The position numbers were made by a program, and so were the translations under genes. A model generated the notes under the pieces. That model saw only the letters and a list, made by a program, of their open reading frames with translations. It was not told the origin of the DNA and made no database searches. Below are positions 54,001 through 59,692 of a stretch of 64,000 bases of DNA, piece by piece. The first letter of the stretch is position 1. Each line of letters starts with the position of its first letter. Origin of the DNA: an uncultured Bacteroidia bacterium (lineage in GTDB: Bacteria; Bacteroidota; Bacteroidia; Bacteroidales; UBA932); the NCBI GenBank assembly GCA_902784435.1, contig CACZUR010000002.1, forward strand, positions 50,817 through 114,816, given 5' to 3'.

Positions 54001-54343
54001 CCTTTTTCTGGGTGCCGTAACCCACGGCCACGGCATCTTCCAGCACAAAGCTGTCTTCTTCCAGGATGATGTTTACCTGACGCCGGCCGTTAACCCTTTC
54101 CTGTACGGTCTTGTAACCCAGGCAGGAGATTTCCAGCACGGCATTGGGAGAGACGGAAATGGTGAATCTTCCGTCCAGGTCCGTCACAGCGTTGGCTCCT
54201 TCCGACTGGACCACGGCGCCCACGACGGGGCCTATGTTGTCCAGAACGGTGCCACTCACTGTCTGCTTTTGGGCATAGGCGCCAAAAGATACTGCCATAC
54301 TTAACAGTATGGACAGCAAAGTGAACAGTTTTTTGTGCAACAT
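51065..54343 (-). CDS. SusC/RagA-type TonB-dependent outer-membrane transporter
   Basis: 1092 aa. Signal peptide (AVSFGAYA-Q), carboxypeptidase-D regulatory-like domain (~27-105; VSGTVLDNIGPVVGAVVQ), TonB-box-like DAVAVGYGTQKK, plug domain with LDVGHMLQGTVPGLNV and LVLIDGVEGDI, then a 22-strand barrel ending FTFGIDITLG. It imports oligosaccharides with TonB energy. There is no FecR/anti-sigma signalling domain, consistent with control by the divergent TPR regulator. It is the first gene of a transcription unit that seems to run to the terminator at 31696. Its leader carries a ten-C tract. Confidence 0.96.
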   Translation of the reverse strand: MLHKKLFTLLSILLSMAVSFGAYAQKQTVSGTVLDNIGPVVGAVVQSEGANAVTDLDGRFTISVSPNAVLEISCLGYKTVQERVNGRRQVNIILEEDSFVLEDAVAVGYGTQKKANLTGAVSVVKAESLQDRTALDVGHMLQGTVPGLNVTSGSGRPGQAASLNIRGWNSINGGSPLVLIDGVEGDIQYVNPVDVDNISVIKDAAAAAIYGARGSAGVILVTTKSGTKENDGRAKVTYSGRFGVTAPTTSTDYETRGYDSVYLNNLFWATYSPGTKYANYSEADMQELWARRDDVVENPARPWVVISQENGKDVYNYYANTDWYHVLYNDIKPTTSHMVTMSGATNSLNYLVSGGYTYEQGMFREKPDNYQRVNLRAKISFDVTDWLRIGSNTSYFNSGYFYPGQSGINNNFAKSTVHALASYPATNPDGSTLYFTKYNSYQLMDGLLMALAGDHFNQDNVDNLSETLDFTIKPFKGLTVKGDYTYTLKYNRYMNRAVAGSYSLNPGEILPFNAKDPFLDVLSESANTNIYQAYNLYATYENTWADAHNLKVMGGVNYETRWIKDLGAKGYNLYSTELNDQNLVGATENYPEEGLSNKRMETSGGQNEYKLAGYFARINYDYKGRYLLELNGRYDGSSRFLRGHRWVFSPSASVGWRISEEPFFKPLKTWWDNAKIRFSYGQLGNQQMSAYYPAIRTVSTSGKSSNLLGGANPAQATLSAPVSSGLTWERSIQSNLGIDLAFLGNRLEFSFEGYIRDTKDMLTAGEPLPAVYGASSPQENVADLRTKGYEFTLGWRDSFKLGNKPFHYGASVVFSDYVSHITRFNNPDKLFAKNYWEGMRYGDIWGYHIDGLFATDEEAKNYAVDQSKVNDAQIFPNGLFAGDMKFADLDGDGAINKGAERVGDSGDWQIIGNNKPRFNYGINLNASWNGFDLAVFFQGIGKMDWYPAADARSFWFLYARPYQTFIPRDFLNDCWSEENPNAYYPRPRGYVAMNEARPLGVANDRYLQNIGYLRLKNLTFGYTLPEKLTRKASIQKLRVYFSGENLFYFAPGLHGKFVDPEMAMTGGNLRLYPWQKSFTFGIDITLGSAPKK

Positions 54344-54442
54344 ATGATTAATTTTAGTGTTTAGTTTTGTCGGTTATTAAACAAACAAATTTCGATTTTT
54401 GTTATTTCAAATAAAAGAGGGAATGGTAGATTAGTAGTGTCA

Positions 54443-54452
54443 CCCCCCCCCC
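54443..54452. repeat. Ten-C homopolymer in the SusC leader
   Basis: Ten consecutive C on the plus strand (ten G in the transcript) lie between the predicted -7 box (54479-54486) and the SusC ATG (54343). Such tracts are prone to slippage. Confidence 0.9.
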
Positions 54453-54478
54453 TGCTAAAAGTTTAACTAATTGATTTT

Positions 54479-54486
54479 CAAATATA
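54479..54486 (-). promoter_or_regulatory. -7 element of the SusC operon
   Basis: TATATTTG on the minus strand fits TAnnTTTG. It implies a leader of about 130 nt before the SusC ATG that contains the G10 tract. A TTG at 54505-54503 is a weak -33 candidate with short spacing. Confidence 0.5.
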
Positions 54487-54550
54487 TTACAACTTCTCGA
54501 AACAAGCATTTTAGTAGATGCCTGGTATAGGATTTTTCACGGAAAATGAA

Positions 54551-54558
54551 TATTTTTG
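54551..54558 (+). promoter_or_regulatory. -7 element of the TPR regulator gene
   Basis: TATTTTTG, 9 nt before the ATG at 54568. Confidence 0.5.
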
Positions 54559-54567
54559 TACCGGACA

Positions 54568-56211
54568 ATGCGTAAAACCATGAAAATAGCTTTTCCGAAA
54601 ATAGCCTTGTTTGTCCTAATTGCCATTCTGTTTCCGTCCTGTTTCCCGCAGTGGCAGGACAGACACCCCTACATGAAAGCCCTGGACCAGCTGGACGAGG
54701 TCCTGGCCCTGGAAAACGAATTCAATACACAAGTCTCTTCGCGTACCAGCAAAATGCGGCAGTTGCTGGACCAGGCAGAAACTCCATATCAGCAGTTTCT
54801 CATCTGCAACAACCTCTTCGAAGAATACCTGCGCTTCAATGCAGATTCGGCCCTCATCTATGCCTACCGCAAGGAACAGATTGCCCTGAGTCTGGGAAAC
54901 CGTGAGCTGCTCCGCGACGCACGGCTGGGTTTTGCGCGTCGGTACATCATGTCCGGCATGTATTACAAGGCCAAGGAGAAGCTGGATGCCATCGAGCATC
55001 CGGAAGACATGTCCGCGCAGCAAAAGGCCTTGTACTATCAATCCTACAACTCCCTGTATCACGGGCTGGTGCTCACGGTCAAGGACAGCGTGCTGAGGGC
55101 CGGTTACCAGGAACAGGAGGCGCTATTCCGGCAGCTGAGTTTCGACACCATGCACCCGGACATGCTGGATTATTATACGGTGAATGCCTCCCTGCTTATG
55201 GACGAGGGCAAGCACGCAAAGGCCCGTGAAATGCTGGAGAAGTTTGAGAAAAGCCGGGACCAGAGCTTTGACAACCAGGCCATCATCCACTACTGGATTG
55301 CCAAAACGTACCGGGCAGAGGGGAACCTGGACAAGGCCCTGGAGGAATTCGCCGTCAGCGCCCGGTACGACTGCATCGGCCCATATAAAGCCTCGCGTTC
55401 CCTGATGCAGACGGCTAAGCTTCTCCTGGAGAAAGGGCAGATCGTAAAGGCCTACCAATACATTACGCGCAATTACCGGGATGCCATCGAGGCCGATGCA
55501 CGCATCTGCCTGGACGAGATTGCGGACTTCATGCCGGAGATTATCAGCAGCCACGAAATGCAGGAGAAAAAGCGCATCCGGCAGCTCACCGTCACGCTGT
55601 CCGTGATCCTGCTGCTGCTGGCGGTGAGCATCCTCGCGCTGGTCATAGTGCAGCAGCTGCAGAGACGCATTGCCAAAAACAACCAGGAAATCCAGCAGAT
55701 GAACGCGTCCCTGGCCCAAAACGTGGACAAGCTGAAGGAGGCCAACAACATCAAGGATTCCTATCTGGGACGCTACCTGTACATGTTTTCCAGCCACATC
55801 AACAGCCTGGAGCGCTACCGCTCGTCCATCCGCAGCGTGGCCAAATCCATGAACCTGCAGGAGATTCTGCAGGCCCTGCGCTCGGACGAGTTCATCGACC
55901 ATGAAAGGGAGGTTCTGTACGAGGAATTCGACCACACTTTCCTGGGTGTGTTCCCGCATTTCGTACAGGAGCTCAATGCGCTGCTGGAGGAGGACAAGCG
56001 CATCGGCACGGGCCTGCCGGAAGGGAAACTGACCAATGAACTGCGCATTTTCGCGCTCATCCGCTTGGGGGTGAAGGAGTCGGGGCAGATTGCCAGCTTC
56101 CTCAAAAAATCGCCTTCCACCATCTACAATTACCGCGTGAAACTGCGCAACGCCTGCCTCTGGGGCAGCGAAGCCTTCGAAGAAAAACTCATGGAAATCG
56201 GGAAAGTGTAA
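54568..56211 (+). CDS. TPR / DUF6377 membrane-anchored regulator of the PUL
   Basis: About 547 aa. N-terminal hydrophobic segment with a lipobox-like LFPSC, TPR-like helical repeats (~40-340), one transmembrane helix (~350-375; TLSVILLLLAVSILALVIV), a coiled coil, then a C-terminal domain with a helix-turn-helix-like end (LGVKESGQIASFLKKSPSTIYNYRVKLRNA). This architecture is that of DUF6377 proteins, predicted one-protein sensor-regulators next to SusC/D pairs. It likely senses the released sugar in the periplasm and controls the divergent operon 212 bp away. ATG 54568 is chosen; ATG 54580 is an alternative, and an in-frame TTG at 54556 overlaps the promoter. Confidence 0.83.
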   Translation: MRKTMKIAFPKIALFVLIAILFPSCFPQWQDRHPYMKALDQLDEVLALENEFNTQVSSRTSKMRQLLDQAETPYQQFLICNNLFEEYLRFNADSALIYAYRKEQIALSLGNRELLRDARLGFARRYIMSGMYYKAKEKLDAIEHPEDMSAQQKALYYQSYNSLYHGLVLTVKDSVLRAGYQEQEALFRQLSFDTMHPDMLDYYTVNASLLMDEGKHAKAREMLEKFEKSRDQSFDNQAIIHYWIAKTYRAEGNLDKALEEFAVSARYDCIGPYKASRSLMQTAKLLLEKGQIVKAYQYITRNYRDAIEADARICLDEIADFMPEIISSHEMQEKKRIRQLTVTLSVILLLLAVSILALVIVQQLQRRIAKNNQEIQQMNASLAQNVDKLKEANNIKDSYLGRYLYMFSSHINSLERYRSSIRSVAKSMNLQEILQALRSDEFIDHEREVLYEEFDHTFLGVFPHFVQELNALLEEDKRIGTGLPEGKLTNELRIFALIRLGVKESGQIASFLKKSPSTIYNYRVKLRNACLWGSEAFEEKLMEIGKV

Positions 56212-56214
56212 GCG

Positions 56215-57057
56215 CTACTGGCAGTAGTACTGGCACAGTCCGTCGATGGGGGCCTGCAGGAAACGGGAGATGCGGATACCGGCCTTCTCGCACAGGGGGC
56301 GGAAGATGTCCTGGCAGGCCCAGCCGAAGCCGCCCACAATGCCCAGCGGGAAGGAGGCGGTGTCGTAATGCCGGAGGGAGCGGTCTATGAAGGCCTGGAA
56401 GTTCCTTTCTATCAGGTCCTTGGCGTAGGGATGGGCGTAGTGGCCCAGGACGAAGGGCGCCAGGCTGCCCAGGTATTTGGACGGGGCGCCGCTACGGTAC
56501 ACGTTTTCCACAATGCCGGCATAGGAGGCATCGAAGCCCCGGGCGAAATCGGCCGCGATGCTTTCCGGCACCAGCCCCTTGATCAGGTCTGACAGGAACA
56601 GTTTGCCCAGGGCAGCGGCACTGCCGTCGTCCCCCAGCACGTAGCCGCCGGAATAGACGCGCTGATTGACGAAGGTGCCGTCGAAGAAACAGGTGTTGGA
56701 GCCCGTTCCCATGATGGCCACAATGCCCTTGCTATGGCCGCAGACGCCCCTGGCGGCGCCCATGAGGTCGTTCTGGACATCGATCTCTCTTATTTGGGAG
56801 ATGCGCCTTATGTAGTCTTTCAGCCGGGCGGAAATTTCCTCCGTGACCACGCCGGCGGTGTACAGATACAGGCCGTCGGCCTGCTCCAGGCCTTCGGAGC
56901 GGAGGGCCTGGGCCAGGGTGTCCTCAATGGCCTCCAGTTGCATGGTGGACACGTTGGTGCCAGGGCGGTGGAACTGCTTTATCGGCCGGCCGTCCCTTTC
57001 CAGCACGCGCCAGTCGCTCTTGGTGGCGCCGCTCTCTATGATGACGATCTGTCCCAT
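56215..57057 (-). CDS. BadF/BadG/BcrA/BcrD-family kinase, N-acetylglucosamine-kinase-like
   Basis: 280 aa. ASKHA fold: IIESGATKSDWRV (phosphate 1; usual DGGGTKT replaced by ESGATKS as in Bacteroidota GlcNAc-kinase-like proteins), GARGVCGHSKGIVAIMGTGSNTCFFDG (phosphate 2 and sugar region) and GGYVLGDDGSAAALG. It probably phosphorylates GlcNAc or a related amino sugar in the cytoplasm. The frame extends upstream, but the ATG at 57057 begins the fold and overlaps the EEP stop (TGATG). Free GlcNAc is the product expected from NAGPA-type cleavage, so it fits the neighbouring locus. Confidence 0.85.
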   Translation of the reverse strand: MGQIVIIESGATKSDWRVLERDGRPIKQFHRPGTNVSTMQLEAIEDTLAQALRSEGLEQADGLYLYTAGVVTEEISARLKDYIRRISQIREIDVQNDLMGAARGVCGHSKGIVAIMGTGSNTCFFDGTFVNQRVYSGGYVLGDDGSAAALGKLFLSDLIKGLVPESIAADFARGFDASYAGIVENVYRSGAPSKYLGSLAPFVLGHYAHPYAKDLIERNFQAFIDRSLRHYDTASFPLGIVGGFGWACQDIFRPLCEKAGIRISRFLQAPIDGLCQYYCQ

Positions 57058-57836
57058 CAGAACTTCACGGAAACCACGATAGGCAGATGGTCCGACAGGT
57101 CTTCGGTCCCTTCGGTGAGCACGCGGGAGCGGAGCACCTCCACGGGGGCGGCATCCTTGAAAGCGAAAATATAGTCTATGCAGTGGTGGGGGTTCTTGGA
57201 CGAATGGGTGAAGGGTTCGCCGGAGAGGAGGGTCCATTCCGTCTTGGCCAGGCCGATGACTTCGCTGTCCGGGGTAGAATTGAAGTCTCCGCACAGGAAA
57301 ACCGGTTTGGCGCTGCCGCCGTACACCTTGCCGAACCACTCGTTCACCACGCGCATCTGCTCCAGGGCAGCAGCTTTGCTGCGGTGGTCCAGGTGCACCG
57401 AGGCGAAGACGCAGTCCCCGGTCTCGGCCACGGCCACGCTGCGGGGCTCGGAGCCATCGCCCTTGGGAAGCGGAATCTTGTATCGGCTTACGATTTTACT
57501 GTCCGACACCACGCCGTTGCCATAGGCGCCTCCCGCGTAGGGGAAGGCCGATGCAAACACGTACTGCCAGCCGCCCAGTTCCCGGGCCAGTTCCTTGATC
57601 TGATACTCGCTGTGCCGGCGGTTGCAGCTGTCCAGCTCGTTCAGGGCCACCAGCGAGGCATCCTGCGCCAGGATGAGCCGGGCCACCTGGGCCGTGCTGT
57701 TTTCCTCGTACTTGGAGAAGACGCCCACGTTGTAGGACATGAGGGTAAGGGTCTTGGAAGGTTTGCCGCCGTTGCAGGCGCCCAGGATGATGCATGCCGC
57801 AACAGGCAGCAGTGCAAGGCAGAATTGTGTTTTCAT
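57057..57836 (-). CDS. Endonuclease/exonuclease/phosphatase-family lipoprotein
   Basis: About 259 aa from the ATG at 57836, with a lipoprotein signal (CIILGAC). EEP fold motifs: LMSYNVGVF, VALNELDSCN (metal Glu), HLDHRS, FLCGDFNSTPDS, HHCIDYIFAF and the terminal LSDHLPIVV. Secreted members hydrolyse phosphodiesters or phosphate esters; substrates range from nucleic acids to sphingomyelin and phosphoinositides, so the target is open. It is coupled to the downstream kinase by overlapping stop and start. An in-frame TTG at 57842 lies inside the -7 box and is not used. Confidence 0.86.
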   Translation of the reverse strand: MKTQFCLALLPVAACIILGACNGGKPSKTLTLMSYNVGVFSKYEENSTAQVARLILAQDASLVALNELDSCNRRHSEYQIKELARELGGWQYVFASAFPYAGGAYGNGVVSDSKIVSRYKIPLPKGDGSEPRSVAVAETGDCVFASVHLDHRSKAAALEQMRVVNEWFGKVYGGSAKPVFLCGDFNSTPDSEVIGLAKTEWTLLSGEPFTHSSKNPHHCIDYIFAFKDAAPVEVLRSRVLTEGTEDLSDHLPIVVSVKF

Positions 57837-57839
57837 ATC

Positions 57840-57847
57840 CAAAATTA
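57840..57847 (-). promoter_or_regulatory. -7 element of the EEP-kinase operon (leaderless)
   Basis: TAATTTTG on the minus strand. The ATG at 57836 is 4 nt away, the same spacing as for the oxidoreductase gene at 570. Confidence 0.6.
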
Positions 57848-57850
57848 CGC

Positions 57851-57864
57851 ATTTCCGCGGAAAT
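57851..57864. promoter_or_regulatory. 14-bp palindrome between two divergent promoters
   Basis: ATTTCCGCGGAAAT is perfectly self-complementary. It lies between the minus-strand -7 box (57840-57847) and the plus-strand -7 box (57880-57887), where a regulator could act on both. Confidence 0.5.
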
Positions 57865-57879
57865 AAAAGAAATAATCCG

Positions 57880-57887
57880 TAATTTTG
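57880..57887 (+). promoter_or_regulatory. -7 element of the 57938 lipoprotein gene
   Basis: TAATTTTG fits TAnnTTTG. The ATG lies 50 bp downstream. Confidence 0.6.
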
Positions 57888-57937
57888 TGGAACACTTTTT
57901 GAGAAACACGTTTTGAAACCCTAAAAACAGACGAGAT

Positions 57938-58432
57938 ATGAAAACGAAAAGAATCCTCCTGCTCATTCTGGCCGCCGCTGCCGTGCTGGCCACCGGATGC
58001 ACCAAGAAGTACTATACGGAAGAATACATTACCCAGCAAACCATCGTGCAGGGCACAGAGATGACCTTCGTAGACTTCGAGGTAGAGCAGAAGAACTGGG
58101 CCCCCATGGAAGTGGACAACGGCAACACCGACGAAGGCTTCTTCCAGGTTATCCTGAACCTGCCCGACGATGTTACCAAAGCCATGAAGGACGACTGCTC
58201 CGTCCAGGTAGACCGCCGCTACTTCGAAGGCAACGAAGTTACCGCCACTCCCCTCCCCACCATCCGGGTAGAAAAGGACGCGAACGACAACTACTTCACC
58301 ACCTTCGTAGACTATGAGTGGCGGAAAGGCACCATCTACATCTACGTCACCACCTCGGACCTGTTCATCGGCGAGGGTCAGGATCTAATCGTCCCTCCGG
58401 CCATGAATTTCCGCGTCATCATTTCCCAGTAA
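57938..58432 (+). CDS. Small lipoprotein of unknown function
   Basis: 164 aa, lipoprotein signal (VLATGC). The mature part is acidic and beta-rich (VDFEVEQKNW, FQVILNLPDDV, TFVDYEWRKGTIYIYVTTSD), with no recognised catalytic motif. The pattern fits a compact beta-sandwich lipoprotein typical of Bacteroidales. It is monocistronic, followed by a short hairpin and repeats. I cannot name a function. Confidence 0.83.
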   Translation: MKTKRILLLILAAAAVLATGCTKKYYTEEYITQQTIVQGTEMTFVDFEVEQKNWAPMEVDNGNTDEGFFQVILNLPDDVTKAMKDDCSVQVDRRYFEGNEVTATPLPTIRVEKDANDNYFTTFVDYEWRKGTIYIYVTTSDLFIGEGQDLIVPPAMNFRVIISQ

Positions 58433-58435
58433 ATC

Positions 58436-58453
58436 GGGAAGAAACGTCTTCCC
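58436..58453 (+). terminator. Short hairpin after the 57938 lipoprotein gene
   Basis: GGGAAGA (58436-58442) and TCTTCCC (58447-58453) pair around AACG, 4 bp past the stop. There is no T-run. Confidence 0.45.
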
Positions 58454-58467
58454 ATGCCGGCCCGGGG

Positions 58468-58546
58468 GATACGGGCGGAGATTCCTTCTCCAGTGATACG
58501 GAAGGACATCCCTCCCTCCGGCGATACGGGCGGAGATTCCTTCTCC
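58468..58546. repeat. Direct repeats downstream of the 57938 gene
   Basis: Identical 24-bp words beginning GATACGGGCGGAGATT occur at 58468-58491 and 58523-58546. A degenerate third copy (GATACGGAAGGACATC) lies at 58495, giving a period near 27-28 bp. Confidence 0.85.
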
Positions 58547-58553
58547 GAGCACA

Positions 58554-58590
58554 AAAGGGTCCTGTCGATATCGGCGGGACCCTTTCTTTC
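58554..58590 (+). terminator. Probable terminator hairpin
   Basis: AAAGGGTCC (58554-58562) and GGACCCTTT (58577-58585) pair perfectly across a 14-nt loop, followed by the weakly T-rich CTTTC. Confidence 0.6.
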
Positions 58591-58669
58591 GCCAGTCAGT
58601 TGCACATACCTACCCCAGAAATGCCACCCCCACCAGCAGGACCTTCCTAGAAACGCTGTCCTGCCCGCG

Positions 58670-59072
58670 GTACATACCAGGTATGTACACGAAAACGGCC
58701 TCCTACGGCACTCCAGCTGTACATACCTCCCCGGAAACACTGCCCCACACACAGTACATACCAGGTATGTACACGAAAACGGCCTCCTACGGCACTCTGG
58801 ATGTACATACCTCCCCGGAAACACTGCCACACACGCCGTACATACCAGGCATGTACACGAAAACGCCCTCCTACGGCACTCTGGATGTACATACCTCCCT
58901 GGAAACACCGTCCGACCCGCGGTACATACCAGGTATGTACACGAAAACGCCCTCCTACGGCACTCCAGCTGTACATACCTCCCCGGAAATGCCGCCCCAC
59001 ACGCGGTACATACCAGGTATGTACACGAAAACAGCCTCCTACGACACTCCAGCTGTTCATACCTCCCTGGGA
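58670..59072. repeat. 84-bp palindromic tandem array (locus 2 of 2)
   Basis: GTACATACCAGGTATGTAC begins at 58670, 58754, 58838 (one mismatch), 58922 and 59006, exactly 84 bp apart, with the half-site GTACATACCTCCC or a variant 49 bp into each unit. The first array lies at 13220-13623. Here too the frames stay open on both strands; I do not call a gene. Confidence 0.95.
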
Positions 59073-59116
59073 ATGCCGTACTGACGACGCACGAACTGGT
59101 ATGGATAGAACGTTTT

Positions 59117-59173
59117 GGGGAAGGTCCCCTTGGGATTTGGGAAAGGTGTCTATTTTTGCCAGGGACCTTCCTC
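59117..59173. other. Long inverted repeat adjoining the 84-bp array (locus 2)
   Basis: GGGGAAGGTCCC (59117-59128) and GGGACCTTCCTC (59162-59173) pair at 11 of 12 positions. The whole stretch up to about 59296 is closely similar to 13626-13810. Confidence 0.75.
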
Positions 59174-59240
59174 ACGGAAACGCAGCCAGAGTGGCCTGGA
59201 ACGCCAATTCAATGGGGAAGGTCCTGCCCCCAAAAACAGA

Positions 59241-59438
59241 CCTTCCCCATACGGGACTCGAACCTTCCCCATTTCTAGCCAGGACCTTCCCCATGTTGGC
59301 CTACCACCTTCCCCATATGAGACATAGACCCTCACCATATGAGACATAGACCCTCACCATATGAGACATAGACCCTCACCATATGAGACATAGACCCTCA
59401 CCATTTCTAGCCAAGACCTTCCCCAAACGAAGGGGGCG
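59241..59438. repeat. 22-bp array, constant 10-mer plus variable 12-mer (locus 2)
   Basis: Nine units start at 59241, 59263, 59285, 59307, 59329, 59351, 59373, 59395 and 59417, all 22 bp apart. The constant part is CCTTCCCCAT, drifting to CCCTCACCAT in units 5-8. The 12-nt parts are ACGGGACTCGAA, TTCTAGCCAGGA, GTTGGCCTACCA, ATGAGACATAGA (four times), TTCTAGCCAAGA and ACGAAGGGGGCG. The first two match locus 1 in the same order. Confidence 0.9.
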
Positions 59439-59464
59439 CTAACACAGGTTAGGGCTGGATGCAC

Positions 59465-59500
59465 AAAAAAAAGCGTTCCGGCACAAAGGTACCGGAACGC
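59465..59500 (-). terminator. Intrinsic terminator of the rpoC operon
   Basis: GCGTTCCGG (59473-59481) and CCGGAACGC (59492-59500) form a perfect 9-bp stem. On the minus strand it is followed by eight T (59465-59472). It lies 193 bp beyond the rpoC stop, with the 22-bp C-type repeats in between. Confidence 0.92.
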
Positions 59501-59515
59501 CATCTGTATTAACAC

Positions 59516-59692
59516 CCTGCCACAGGGCAACCGACATCCTGGGAACAGAGCCATTGCCATCCTGCCAAAAGGCAACTGACAACCTGCGACAGAGCCATTG
59601 CCGTCCTGCCAAAAGGGACTGGCTCCTGCCACAGGGCAACCGACATCCCGCCGCAGGACAACTGACGCGTCCTGCCACAGGCAGGGGGCGGC
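59516..59692. repeat. Degenerate ~22-bp periodic repeat between rpoC and its terminator
   Basis: CCTGCC-like words recur near 59516, 59538, 59561, 59583, 59605, 59625, 59648 and 59671, a step of 20-23 bp, often continuing AnAGGGCAACCGACAT. This block would be transcribed as the 3' UTR of rpoC. Confidence 0.7.

Noticed and set aside
49382-54304. A very long plus-strand open frame (1640 codons) antisense to SusC/SusD
   Set aside because: It is an exact antisense shadow of two well-supported genes in GC-rich DNA, with no family motifs, no signal peptide and composition expected of reverse-complement codons.
59250-59275. tRNA-like T-arm (GGTTCGAGTCC on the minus strand)
   Set aside because: No acceptor stem, D-arm or anticodon arm is present around it; the match falls inside the 22-bp repeat and the copy at locus 1 differs at the key base.
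58378-59349. Repeat-peptide open frames across the second 84-bp array
   Set aside because: Same reason as for the first array; they also run through inverted repeats and the 22-bp array without any recognisable domain.
59241-59438. Possible CRISPR array
   Set aside because: Constant part is 10 bp and variable part 12 bp, well below CRISPR repeat and spacer sizes. Four successive variable parts are identical and no cas gene is present.
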